49,525 bases of DNA from contig JAUSAX010000018.1 of assembly GCA_030652315.1 (NCBI GenBank), forward strand, positions 1 to 49,525, given 5' to 3'. Made by a program: the position numbers and the translations under genes. The notes under the pieces were generated by a model. The model ran no database searches. It had not been told where the DNA came from and saw only the letters and a program-made list of their open reading frames with translations. This DNA comes from Afipia sp. Lineage in GTDB: Bacteria; Pseudomonadota; Alphaproteobacteria; Rhizobiales; Xanthobacteraceae. Of the stretch, positions 17,530 through 24,406 are shown piece after piece (the first letter of the stretch is position 1; each line of letters starts with the position of its first letter).

Positions 17530-18186
17530 CTACGCGGTCACGGCGGTTTTTCCGACGCGCTCGTAAGCCTCGACCAGATGGCGGCGCATCAGTTCGGCGG
17601 CGGCATCGCCGTCGCCGCGGATCATCTCTTCGAGAATGCGGCCGTGTTCTTTCCAGACGCTGATCGACATGCCGGGATGGCGCAGCACTTCGCCCATCGC
17701 GCGGCGCAGATGCCGCCAATGTAGCCGCATCGTTTCGGCGATCAGCGGATTGCCGGACAAATCGTAGATGAATGAGTGGAAATCCATGTCGGCCTGAAGG
17801 CTGGCGCGGCTGTCGCCGGCGGCCACCAGCTTGCGGCCGCATTCGATCAATCCTCGCCCGCGTGCGATCGACTCTTTCGTAAGGCGCGATGTCGCCAGCT
17901 TCACGGCGAGCGGCTCGACCGCCGAGCGGATCTGGTAGATCGCCTCGAAGAAATCCGGATCGACAGCGGTGACGGTCAATCCCTGGCGACCTTGTGCGAG
18001 AAATCCCTGCGCCTTCAACACCGCGAGCGCGTGAGTCACGGGCTGCCGCGACACATTCAGGCGCGCGGCGATGCTCTCCTGGGTGAGGCGTTCGCCCGGT
18101 TTGAACGTGCCGTCGCACAAGGCATCGAGGATCACCTCATAGGCCTGATCGACCAGACTTTTCGGCGGGGCCAGAGACTCCAGCAC
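17530..18186 (-). CDS. GntR-family transcriptional regulator (FCD/FadR-like)
   Basis: This 218-residue regulator has an N-terminal winged helix (LTQESIAARLNVSRQPVTHAL) and a C-terminal FCD ligand domain with the Asp/His metal-site pattern (DMDFHSFIYDLSGNPLI, then WRHLRRAM and KEHGRILEEMI). FCD regulators usually sense carboxylates or sugar acids and repress adjoining catabolic genes. GTG at 18186 is favoured because GGAGG stands four bases upstream; an ATG at 18276 would add 30 residues that do not look conserved and has a poor site. It is divergent from the ectoine-hydroxylase-like dioxygenase gene, with a palindrome in the shared region, so it likely controls that gene. Confidence 0.85.
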   Translation of the reverse strand: MLESLAPPKSLVDQAYEVILDALCDGTFKPGERLTQESIAARLNVSRQPVTHALAVLKAQGFLAQGRQGLTVTAVDPDFFEAIYQIRSAVEPLAVKLATSRLTKESIARGRGLIECGRKLVAAGDSRASLQADMDFHSFIYDLSGNPLIAETMRLHWRHLRRAMGEVLRHPGMSISVWKEHGRILEEMIRGDGDAAAELMRRHLVEAYERVGKTAVTA

Positions 18187-18291
18187 GTCTCCTCCAGGAA
18201 TGAGCAAAGAATCACTCAGGCTCGTCGCTGCGCGGCAGCATGGTTGCTGCTTGACAGGGTGGGGTGCAAGTCGCATCCTGAGTTTAGAATA

Positions 18292-18301
18292 CTGAATTCA
18301 G
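18292..18301. promoter_or_regulatory. Palindrome CTGAATTCAG, candidate GntR operator
   Basis: A perfect ten-base palindrome within AGAATACTGAATTCAGAATG lies in the region between the divergent GntR and dioxygenase genes, about 105 bases from the regulator start and 124 from the dioxygenase start. GntR/FCD proteins bind short palindromes in this type of location. Assignment to this regulator is inferred from position only. Confidence 0.4.
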
Positions 18302-18425
18302 AATGCAATAGCGGCGTACCGACAAGGAAACGTCGCGCGTCGTTGATCACGACCGAAGGCGCAAAAAGCGTCACGAAAACAACGACAACCGGGAAGCGAC
18401 CCAAAAATTATCAGGGAGAACCATC

Positions 18426-19226
18426 ATGCGATTGACCCCCGAACAACTCGAGCAATTCCGCACCGAAGGCTGGCTGTTTCTGCCGGAGCTTTTCAACACC
18501 GAGGAAGTCGATGTCCTGCGGCGCGAAGCCGTGTCGATCTACGACGAGCAGCGCCCAGAGGTTTGGCGCGAGAAAAGCGGCGCGCCGCGCACCGCCTTTG
18601 CCGCACACCTTTATAATGAGGCGTTTCGCCTGCTCGGTGCGCACCCGCGCATGATCGACCCGGTCGAGCAGATCTTCGGCGAGAAGGTCTATATGCATCA
18701 GTACAAGATCAACGCGAAGTCCGCTTTCACCGGCGACGTCTGGCAATGGCATCAGGATTACGGCACCTGGAAGCGCGACGACGGGATGCCGTCGCCGCTC
18801 GCGATGAACATCGCGGTGTTTCTTGACGAGGTGATGCCGATCAACGGCCCGCTCATGCTGGTGCCGAAAAGCCAGAACGCGGGCGACCTCAAGGCGTCGC
18901 ACGATCTTGCGACCACGTCCTATCCGCTCTGGACACTCGACGAGGACACCGTGACGCGCCTCGTCAAGGAGGGCGGCATTGTCGCGCCCACCGGCAAGCC
19001 GGGCGGCATGCTGATGTTCCACGGCAACCTGGTGCACGGCTCGGCTGGCAACATCACGCCGTATCCGCGCAAGATCGTCTATCTCACGCTCAACGCGGTT
19101 TCGAACTACATCCGCACGCCGACGCGTCCGGAGTTCATCGCGCATCGCGACTTCACGCCGATCCAGACCGTGGATGACGATGCCTTGGTCCGTTACGCGC
19201 GCAGCCATCGTCAGGCGGCGGAATAA
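18426..19226 (+). CDS. Phytanoyl-CoA dioxygenase family enzyme, ectoine-hydroxylase-like
   Basis: This 266-residue Fe(II)/2-oxoglutarate dioxygenase should hydroxylate a small molecule in the cytoplasm. The iron site is predicted as His109 and Asp111 (WQWHQDYGTW) and His204 (LVHGSAGNITPYPR), with Arg215 placed to bind 2-oxoglutarate. The stretch from Trp108 to Pro122, including TW and DDGMP, closely follows the signature of ectoine hydroxylase EctD (WHxDFxTWHxEDGMP), and the second half of the site (HGSxGNITPxPR) also matches. No ectABC genes are in the window, so the substrate may be ectoine, proline-like or something else. It is divergent from a GntR/FCD regulator and followed by a SAF-domain oxidoreductase. 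Confidence 0.88.
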   Translation: MRLTPEQLEQFRTEGWLFLPELFNTEEVDVLRREAVSIYDEQRPEVWREKSGAPRTAFAAHLYNEAFRLLGAHPRMIDPVEQIFGEKVYMHQYKINAKSAFTGDVWQWHQDYGTWKRDDGMPSPLAMNIAVFLDEVMPINGPLMLVPKSQNAGDLKASHDLATTSYPLWTLDEDTVTRLVKEGGIVAPTGKPGGMLMFHGNLVHGSAGNITPYPRKIVYLTLNAVSNYIRTPTRPEFIAHRDFTPIQTVDDDALVRYARSHRQAAE

Positions 19227-19236
19227 GCAAGCACTT

Positions 19237-19326
19237 CGTCATGCCCGGCCTTGTGCCGGGCATCCACGTCTTTAAAAACAGAAAACAGCAAGACGTAGAT
19301 GGCCGGGACAAGCCCGGCCATGACGG
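19237..19326. repeat. Dispersed double-hairpin repeat, family 1, copy A
   Basis: The element has two GC-rich hairpins (ATGCCCGG...CCGGGCAT and GGCCGGG...CCCGGCC) joined by a linker flanked by ACGTCTT and AAGACGT, and it begins CGTCATG and ends CATGACG. It starts ten bases after the dioxygenase stop and separates that gene from the SAF-domain oxidoreductase. In one frame it encodes a PGLVPGIHVF / RDKPGHD peptide that extends the downstream frame falsely. Confidence 0.9.
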
Positions 19327-19378
19327 AAATAATTTGGCGATAACCAATTCGCCGACAACCGCTGGATCGAATTCGCAA

Positions 19379-20686
19379 ATGAACCTGCATCACCTTCTTG
19401 AAAAGCGCCGCGCGGCCGGCAAGCCTGTTCGCGTGGCGCTGATCGGCGCCGGCAAATTCGGATCGATGTTTCTGTCGCAGGTGCCGCACACGCCGGGACT
19501 TGAAGTGGCGATCATTGTCGATCTCGACCCGGATCGCGCGCGCGACGCATGCCGGACAGTGGGCTGGGACGATGCGCGGATCGCCGCGACGACGTTCACC
19601 AACGATGGTGCGGCCGCCATCAAACGCGCCGAGATCGAAGTGGTGATCGAAGCCACCGGCAATCCTGCGGTCGGCATCCGTCACGCGCGCGCGGCGATTG
19701 CTGCGGGCAAACATATCGTCATGGTCAATGTCGAAGCGGACGTGCTGGCGGGTCCGCTGCTGGCGGACGAGGCACGCAAGGCGGGTGTGGTCTATTCGTT
19801 GGCCTACGGCGACCAGCCGGCGCTGACCGCCGAAATGGTGGATTGGGCGCGCGCCACCGGCTTCAAGGTCGTAGCCGCGGGCAAAGGCACCAAGTATCTG
19901 CCGATCTATCATGAGGTGACGCCCGCCGATGTCTGGAGTCACTACGGTCTCACCGCTGCGGAAGCGCAGTCCGCCGGCATGAACCCGCAGATGTTCAACT
20001 CATTCCTGGACGGCACCAAGTCGGCCATCGAGATGGCCGCCATCGCCAATGCCACCGGTCTCGATGTGCCATCGACCGGCCTGCTGTTTCCGCCGTGCGG
20101 CGTCGACGATCTCCCGCATGTGATGCGCCCGCAGGACAAAGGCGGCGTGCTGGAGAAATCCGGCGTGGTGGAAGTCGTCTCGTCGCTGGAGCGCGATGGC
20201 CGTCCGGTGTTTCGCGATCTGCGCTGGGGCGTCTATGTCGTGCTGGAAGCGCCGAACGATTACGCGGCGGACTGCTTCCACCAGTACGGATTGAAAACGG
20301 ATTCGTCCGGGCGTTATGCGGCGATGTACAAGCCGTATCACCTGATTGGGCTTGAACTGAACATCTCGGTGCTCTCAGCCGCGTTGCGCAACGAGCCGAC
20401 CGGCCAGCCGCAGGATTTCCGCGGCGACGTCGCGGCTGTCGCCAAGAAAAATCTTCGCGCGGGCGAAATGCTTGACGGTGAGGGCGGCTACACGGTGTGG
20501 GGCAAGCTGATGCCGGCGACTGAGAGTCTCAAGACCGGCGCACTGCCGATCGGTCTCGCGCATCGCGTCAAGTTGACGAATGACGTCGCGCATGGCGCGG
20601 TGGTCCGATGGGCGGATGTGGAGATCGACACGAAAGACGATGCGGTCGCTTTTCGCCGTGCGATGGAAGCGAAATTCTCGCGCTAG
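19379..20686 (+). CDS. NAD(P)-dependent oxidoreductase with C-terminal SAF domain
   Basis: The 435-residue protein has an N-terminal Rossmann domain (VRVALIGAGKFGSMFLSQV, about 18-36), a homoserine-dehydrogenase-like middle (EVVIEATGNPAVG, GKHIVMVNVEAD) and a C-terminal SAF domain (KKNLRAGEMLDGEGGYTVWG). Such proteins are often annotated as FlgA-like or homoserine-dehydrogenase-like; members act in catabolism of sugar acids and related compounds, but the substrate here is unknown. ATG at 19379 begins MNLHHLLEKRRAAG; the open frame upstream is made of the repeat element and is not protein. It follows the dioxygenase and probably acts in the same pathway. It ends four bases from the convergent SnoaL-like gene. 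Confidence 0.85.
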   Translation: MNLHHLLEKRRAAGKPVRVALIGAGKFGSMFLSQVPHTPGLEVAIIVDLDPDRARDACRTVGWDDARIAATTFTNDGAAAIKRAEIEVVIEATGNPAVGIRHARAAIAAGKHIVMVNVEADVLAGPLLADEARKAGVVYSLAYGDQPALTAEMVDWARATGFKVVAAGKGTKYLPIYHEVTPADVWSHYGLTAAEAQSAGMNPQMFNSFLDGTKSAIEMAAIANATGLDVPSTGLLFPPCGVDDLPHVMRPQDKGGVLEKSGVVEVVSSLERDGRPVFRDLRWGVYVVLEAPNDYAADCFHQYGLKTDSSGRYAAMYKPYHLIGLELNISVLSAALRNEPTGQPQDFRGDVAAVAKKNLRAGEMLDGEGGYTVWGKLMPATESLKTGALPIGLAHRVKLTNDVAHGAVVRWADVEIDTKDDAVAFRRAMEAKFSR

Positions 20687-20690
20687 CTGT

Positions 20691-21053
20691 TCAGCGTGTG
20701 ACGTGCGCAGACACCGCCAGCCACTGGCCGTTGATCCTTGCCCATACGTCGGTGTAACGCCCGCCGCCGGCGCTGCCATCCGGCATCAGGTAACTGGTGC
20801 GTGCGTGGATGATGGCGACGTCGCCGATGATCCGGATCAAGACGTCCTCGGCCTTGAGATTCCTGATCGTGACCGGGATGGCGGTCTGCTTCAGAAATCC
20901 GGCGCGATCGACCAGCGAACGGTCGGGATTCGAGCAATAGAAATCCGGCGCAAGAATTTCATCGAAGCGGTGCACGTCGCTGTTCTGAACGGAATCGATG
21001 TAGTCGCGGTTGAGACCGGTGAGGATGTCATGATCGGTCACTTTCTGGTCCAT
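20691..21053 (-). CDS. SnoaL/DUF4440-like NTF2-fold protein
   Basis: This 120-residue protein has the layout of the SnoaL/DUF4440 group: an N-terminal helix (LTGLNRDYIDSVQNSDVHRFDEILAPDF in outline), a middle with IGDVAIIHARTSYL, and a C-terminal strand RYTDVWARINGQWLAVSAHVTR. The family includes isomerases, ketosteroid-type enzymes and binding proteins, so no reaction is assigned. ATG at 21053 is chosen because it starts MDQKVTDHD; upstream in-frame sequence is Arg/Ala-rich and unlike protein. It faces the oxidoreductase gene tail to tail and is divergent from the acyl-CoA dehydrogenase gene. Confidence 0.8.
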   Translation of the reverse strand: MDQKVTDHDILTGLNRDYIDSVQNSDVHRFDEILAPDFYCSNPDRSLVDRAGFLKQTAIPVTIRNLKAEDVLIRIIGDVAIIHARTSYLMPDGSAGGGRYTDVWARINGQWLAVSAHVTR

Positions 21054-21259
21054 GTCCGGTCTCCGATGCGGTTGCGCGCTGGCGCGAACAATATCCCTGC
21101 TGCCGCGCCCGGCAAGCGGAATGCGCGCGCGGCGTTCTGCCCTGCGTGACGCGCGGGGATGCGCTGCGCTGCAAAACAGCATGACGTTCCCCTTTGCTCA
21201 ATGCGCTGGGGTCACGTATGTCTCGATCACGTCACTATTTCATTCAGGGATCGATCTCG

Positions 21260-22426
21260 ATGGACTTCGCACTGAACCAGCAACAGGAATCCATTCGCGA
21301 TGCGATTCTGAAAATCTGCGCCCGTTTCGACGATGCTTATTGGCTGGAGAAGGACCGCGCCGGCGGCTTTCCGCACGAGTTCTATGATGCCATGGCGCAG
21401 GCGGGCTGGCTCGGCATCTGCATCCCCGAGGAATTCGGCGGCGCGGGCCTCGGCATCATGGAAGCCGCGATCATGATGCGCGCGATCTCGGAATCGGGCG
21501 CAGGCATGTCGGGCGCATCCGCGATCCACATGAATGTGTTCGGGCTCAATCCGGTGGTGGTGTTCGGCGACGACGCGCAGCGCGCGCGCATGCTGCCGGG
21601 CATCGTCGAGGGTCGCGAGAAGGCGTGCTTCGGCGTGACCGAGCCGAACACCGGCCTCAACACCACGCAATTGAAAACCCGCGCGGTGCGCGAGGGCGAC
21701 AAATACATCGTCAACGGCCAGAAGGTCTGGATCTCGACCGCGCAGGTCGCACACAAGATTCTGCTGCTCGCGCGCACCACTCCGCTGGAGGAGGTCAAAA
21801 ATCCGACCCACGGCCTCAGTTTGTTTTACGCGGATTTCAACCGCGATCAGATCGCGGTGCATGAGATCGAGAAGATGGGCCGCAAGGCCGTCGACTCCAA
21901 CGAACTGTTTTTCGCGGACTTCGAGATCCCGGTGGAGGACCGTATCGGCGAGGAAGGCCGCGGGTTCGAATACATCCTGCATGGGATGAATCCGGAGCGC
22001 GTCCTGATCGCGGCGGAAGCTGTCGGCCTCGGCAAGCTCGCGCTGGATCGCGCTGCGGCTTATGCGAAGCAGCGCATCGTGTTCAACCGGCCGATCGGGC
22101 AGAACCAGGCGATCCAGCATCCGCTGGCGAAAAACTGGATTGATCTCGAGGCGGCGTGGCTGATGACGATGTCTGCGGCATGGCAATACGATCAGGGATT
22201 GCCGTGCGGACCTGCCGCGAATGCCGCGAAATATCTGGCGGGTGAGGCGGGTTTTGACGCCTGCCAGCAGGCGGTGATGACCCACGGCGGCTTCGGCTAC
22301 GCCAAGGAATATCACGTCGAACGTTATCTTCGCGAAGTGATGATCCCGCGTATCGCGCCGATCAGCCCGCAGCTGATTCTGAGTTTCATCGGCGAGAAGG
22401 TTCTGGGATTGCCGAAGTCATACTAA
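21260..22426 (+). CDS. Acyl-CoA dehydrogenase family protein
   Basis: This 388-residue FAD enzyme oxidises an acyl-CoA at the alpha-beta position. Visible features are the N-terminal helical domain, IPEEFGGAGLG, FGVTEPNTGLNTT, the flavin-contact segment NGQKVWISTAQ, and a C-terminal THGGFGYAKEYHVERYLRE. The usual C-terminal catalytic Glu after the RD segment is not seen (it reads RIAPISPQ); Glu246 in GMNPERVLI aligns roughly with the alternative catalytic Glu of isovaleryl-CoA dehydrogenase, so the base may be there. ATG at 21260 begins MDFALNQQQE, a standard start. The substrate is unknown. A repeat and then a cupin gene follow. Confidence 0.9.
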   Translation: MDFALNQQQESIRDAILKICARFDDAYWLEKDRAGGFPHEFYDAMAQAGWLGICIPEEFGGAGLGIMEAAIMMRAISESGAGMSGASAIHMNVFGLNPVVVFGDDAQRARMLPGIVEGREKACFGVTEPNTGLNTTQLKTRAVREGDKYIVNGQKVWISTAQVAHKILLLARTTPLEEVKNPTHGLSLFYADFNRDQIAVHEIEKMGRKAVDSNELFFADFEIPVEDRIGEEGRGFEYILHGMNPERVLIAAEAVGLGKLALDRAAAYAKQRIVFNRPIGQNQAIQHPLAKNWIDLEAAWLMTMSAAWQYDQGLPCGPAANAAKYLAGEAGFDACQQAVMTHGGFGYAKEYHVERYLREVMIPRIAPISPQLILSFIGEKVLGLPKSY

Positions 22427-22516
22427 CGTCATGCCCGGGTTTGTCCCGGGCATCCACGTCTTCCATCCTTTGTGTTACAAAGAGGTGGATGGCCGGGACA
22501 GGCCCGGCCATGACGG
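22427..22516. repeat. Dispersed double-hairpin repeat, family 1, copy B
   Basis: Same structure as copy A: CGTCATGCCCGGG...CCCGGGCATCCACGTCTT, a variable linker, then a GTGGATGGCCGGG...CCCGGCCATGACGG half. It begins directly after the acyl-CoA dehydrogenase stop codon and ends 56 bases before the cupin gene. Confidence 0.9.
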
Positions 22517-22572
22517 TAACGACGGGATGAAATCCCTCCGACGTTTAAAGAACAAGAACAGAGAGCTGCCAA

Positions 22573-23100
22573 ATGTCGCACGATCATGATCATTCCCACG
22601 ATCACCCGCACGATCATTCCCATGCGCACGACGACGAGCGCTGGAAGCATGACGGCGTGCGCGTGATTCCCGGCAATCAGCTCGATCCGAATGTGCCGTC
22701 CACCGCGGGCATGGACCGGAAGGCCGCGATCAATTTCGCGCGCGTCGGCGCGCAGAAGCTCTGGGCGGGAACCGTGACGATCCGGCCGGATGCGAAGACC
22801 GGTGCGCACCACCACGGACATCTGGAAAGCATCATCTACGTCGTGCGCGGCAAGGCGCGGATGCGCTGGGGCGAAAATCTTCAGTTCACCGCCGAGGCGG
22901 GACCGGGCGACTTCATCTTTGTGCCGCCTTATGTCCCGCATCAGGAGATCAACGCCAGCCCGGACGAAGTGCTGGAATGCGTGCTGGTGCGCAGCGACGG
23001 CGAGGCGGTCGCGATCAATCTCGATATCGAGCCGGTGGAAAAGCCGGAGACGGTGCTATGGATCGATCCGATTCACCGCGATCCGGCAGACAAGACCTAA
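22573..23100 (+). CDS. Cupin-domain protein with His-rich N terminus
   Basis: The 175-residue protein begins with a His/Asp-rich stretch (MSHDHDHSHDHPHDHSHAHD) followed by a single cupin. Cupin motif 1 is GAHHHGHLESIIYVVRGKARMRWG in outline, with three consecutive histidines and a Glu as likely metal ligands; motif 2 is PGDFIFVPPYVPHQE, with its own His. It may be a metal-dependent enzyme or sensor; the His-rich tail could hold Zn, Ni or Co. There is no signal peptide. It lies after the acyl-CoA dehydrogenase gene but is separated from it by repeat copy B. The ATG at 22573 has a purine-rich AGAGAG site upstream. Confidence 0.85.
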   Translation: MSHDHDHSHDHPHDHSHAHDDERWKHDGVRVIPGNQLDPNVPSTAGMDRKAAINFARVGAQKLWAGTVTIRPDAKTGAHHHGHLESIIYVVRGKARMRWGENLQFTAEAGPGDFIFVPPYVPHQEINASPDEVLECVLVRSDGEAVAINLDIEPVEKPETVLWIDPIHRDPADKT

Positions 23101-23203
23101 AAGGACGCTGGAGGCGGCAGAAAATGGCTGTGCTGCAGCGGGGACTACGGAAACGCTTTTCGCGACAAAGGTTTGCGCTGCGGCATTCTGACTACTGACG
23201 AAT

Positions 23204-23219
23204 ATTGACAATCGTCAAT
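23204..23219. promoter_or_regulatory. Palindromic operator over a -35-like box of the RND operon
   Basis: ATTGACAATCGTCAAT is a perfect six-base inverted repeat with a four-base centre and contains TTGACA, a -35-like sequence. It is 41 bases upstream of the adaptor start. The TetR regulator encoded at the end of the operon is the obvious candidate to bind it; that is inferred. Confidence 0.5.
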
Positions 23220-23260
23220 CGTTGTAAGATGCTCCCGGAATATCCCCAAGGGAGCTTCCG

Positions 23261-24370
23261 ATGCCTCGCATCTTTAAATCCTCCAGCCGAAACAATGGCT
23301 TGGCTGCTATCGCCGTGATGGTTTCCGCGCTGGCGCTGGGCGCCTGCAGCAAGGAGCAGGCTCAGGACGGTGAAAAAGGCCGCCCGGTCCTGGTCGCGAC
23401 GGTTCATTATCAATCCCAGTCCCCGGAGCGTAGCTTCGTCGGCACCATCCGCCCCCGCGTCGAAACCGACATGGGTTTCCGCGTCCCGGGCAAGGTCGCC
23501 AAGCGCCTGGTCGAAGTCGGGCAGATCGTCGATGTCGGCCAGCCGCTGGCGACGCTCGACGAGGTCGATCTCAAGTTGCAGGCCGAGCAGGCCGAAGCCG
23601 AATTCCGCGCCGCGACCGGCGTGCTGGCGCAGGCGAGCGCCGCCGAAGGCCGCGCCAAGGAGTTGCGCGCCAAAGGTTGGTCCACCGAAGCACAGCTCGA
23701 TCAGGTGAAGGCAGCGGGCGAGGAGGCACGCGCGCGTCTCAACCGTGCCGAGCGTTCAGTTGATCTCACCAAGAACAGCCTGTCCTACGCCAATCTTGTC
23801 GCCGATACGCGCGGTGTTGTCACCGCGACGCTGATCGAGCCGGGACAGGTGGTGGCGTCGGGGCAGACCGCGATCCGCGTGGCGCGTTCCGCCGAGAAGG
23901 AAGCCGTGGTTGCCGTCCCCGAAACGCTGGTCGCTTTCGCCAAGAGCGGTCAGGCCAGCGTCACGCTGTGGTCGGAGCCAAACAAGAAGTATGTCGCCAA
24001 GCTGCGCGAGATCGCGCCTGCGGCTGATCCCGCAACTCGCACCTATCTCGCGAAATTCTCGCTGCCCGGCGCCGACGATGCGGTGTCGCTCGGTATGACC
24101 GCGACCTTGATACTGGCTGATCCCGCCACCGAGCGGGTGGCGCGGCTGCCGCTCTCGGCCCTGTTTAGTCAGGGCAATGGCCCCTCGCTTTACGTCGCCG
24201 ACGCCAAGACCGGCGAAGTGTCGCTGAAGCCGGTCGTCGTGAAGGCCTATGAGACCAAGGACGTCATCATCACCGGCGGCGTCGAGGAAGGCGCCAGCGT
24301 CGTGGTGCTGGGTGTGCAGAAACTCGATCCGGCCCAGAAGGTCCGTGTCGTCTCGTCGCTGTCGTTCTGA
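23261..24370 (+). CDS. RND efflux periplasmic adaptor (membrane fusion protein), lipoprotein
   Basis: This 369-residue protein is the periplasmic adaptor of an RND pump. A signal peptide ends in a lipobox (LALGAC, Cys near residue 29), so it is likely lipid-anchored. The order is: barrel-sandwich first half (FRVPGKVAKRLVEVGQIVDVGQPLATLD), a short alpha-hairpin (about 107-165), the second lipoyl half (LVADTRGVVTATLIEPGQVV), then beta-barrel and membrane-proximal domains. It precedes the pump gene by 36 bases. No outer-membrane channel gene is nearby, so a shared TolC-like protein is expected. Confidence 0.93.
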   Translation: MPRIFKSSSRNNGLAAIAVMVSALALGACSKEQAQDGEKGRPVLVATVHYQSQSPERSFVGTIRPRVETDMGFRVPGKVAKRLVEVGQIVDVGQPLATLDEVDLKLQAEQAEAEFRAATGVLAQASAAEGRAKELRAKGWSTEAQLDQVKAAGEEARARLNRAERSVDLTKNSLSYANLVADTRGVVTATLIEPGQVVASGQTAIRVARSAEKEAVVAVPETLVAFAKSGQASVTLWSEPNKKYVAKLREIAPAADPATRTYLAKFSLPGADDAVSLGMTATLILADPATERVARLPLSALFSQGNGPSLYVADAKTGEVSLKPVVVKAYETKDVIITGGVEEGASVVVLGVQKLDPAQKVRVVSSLSF

Positions 24371-24406
24371 TTTAACGCGCATCCCCGCAGACATACCGAG
24401 GGTCCG

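Noticed and set aside
18426-19226. Naming the dioxygenase ectD outright
   Set aside because: The signature is close, but no ectoine genes are present and substrate residues cannot be checked without an alignment.
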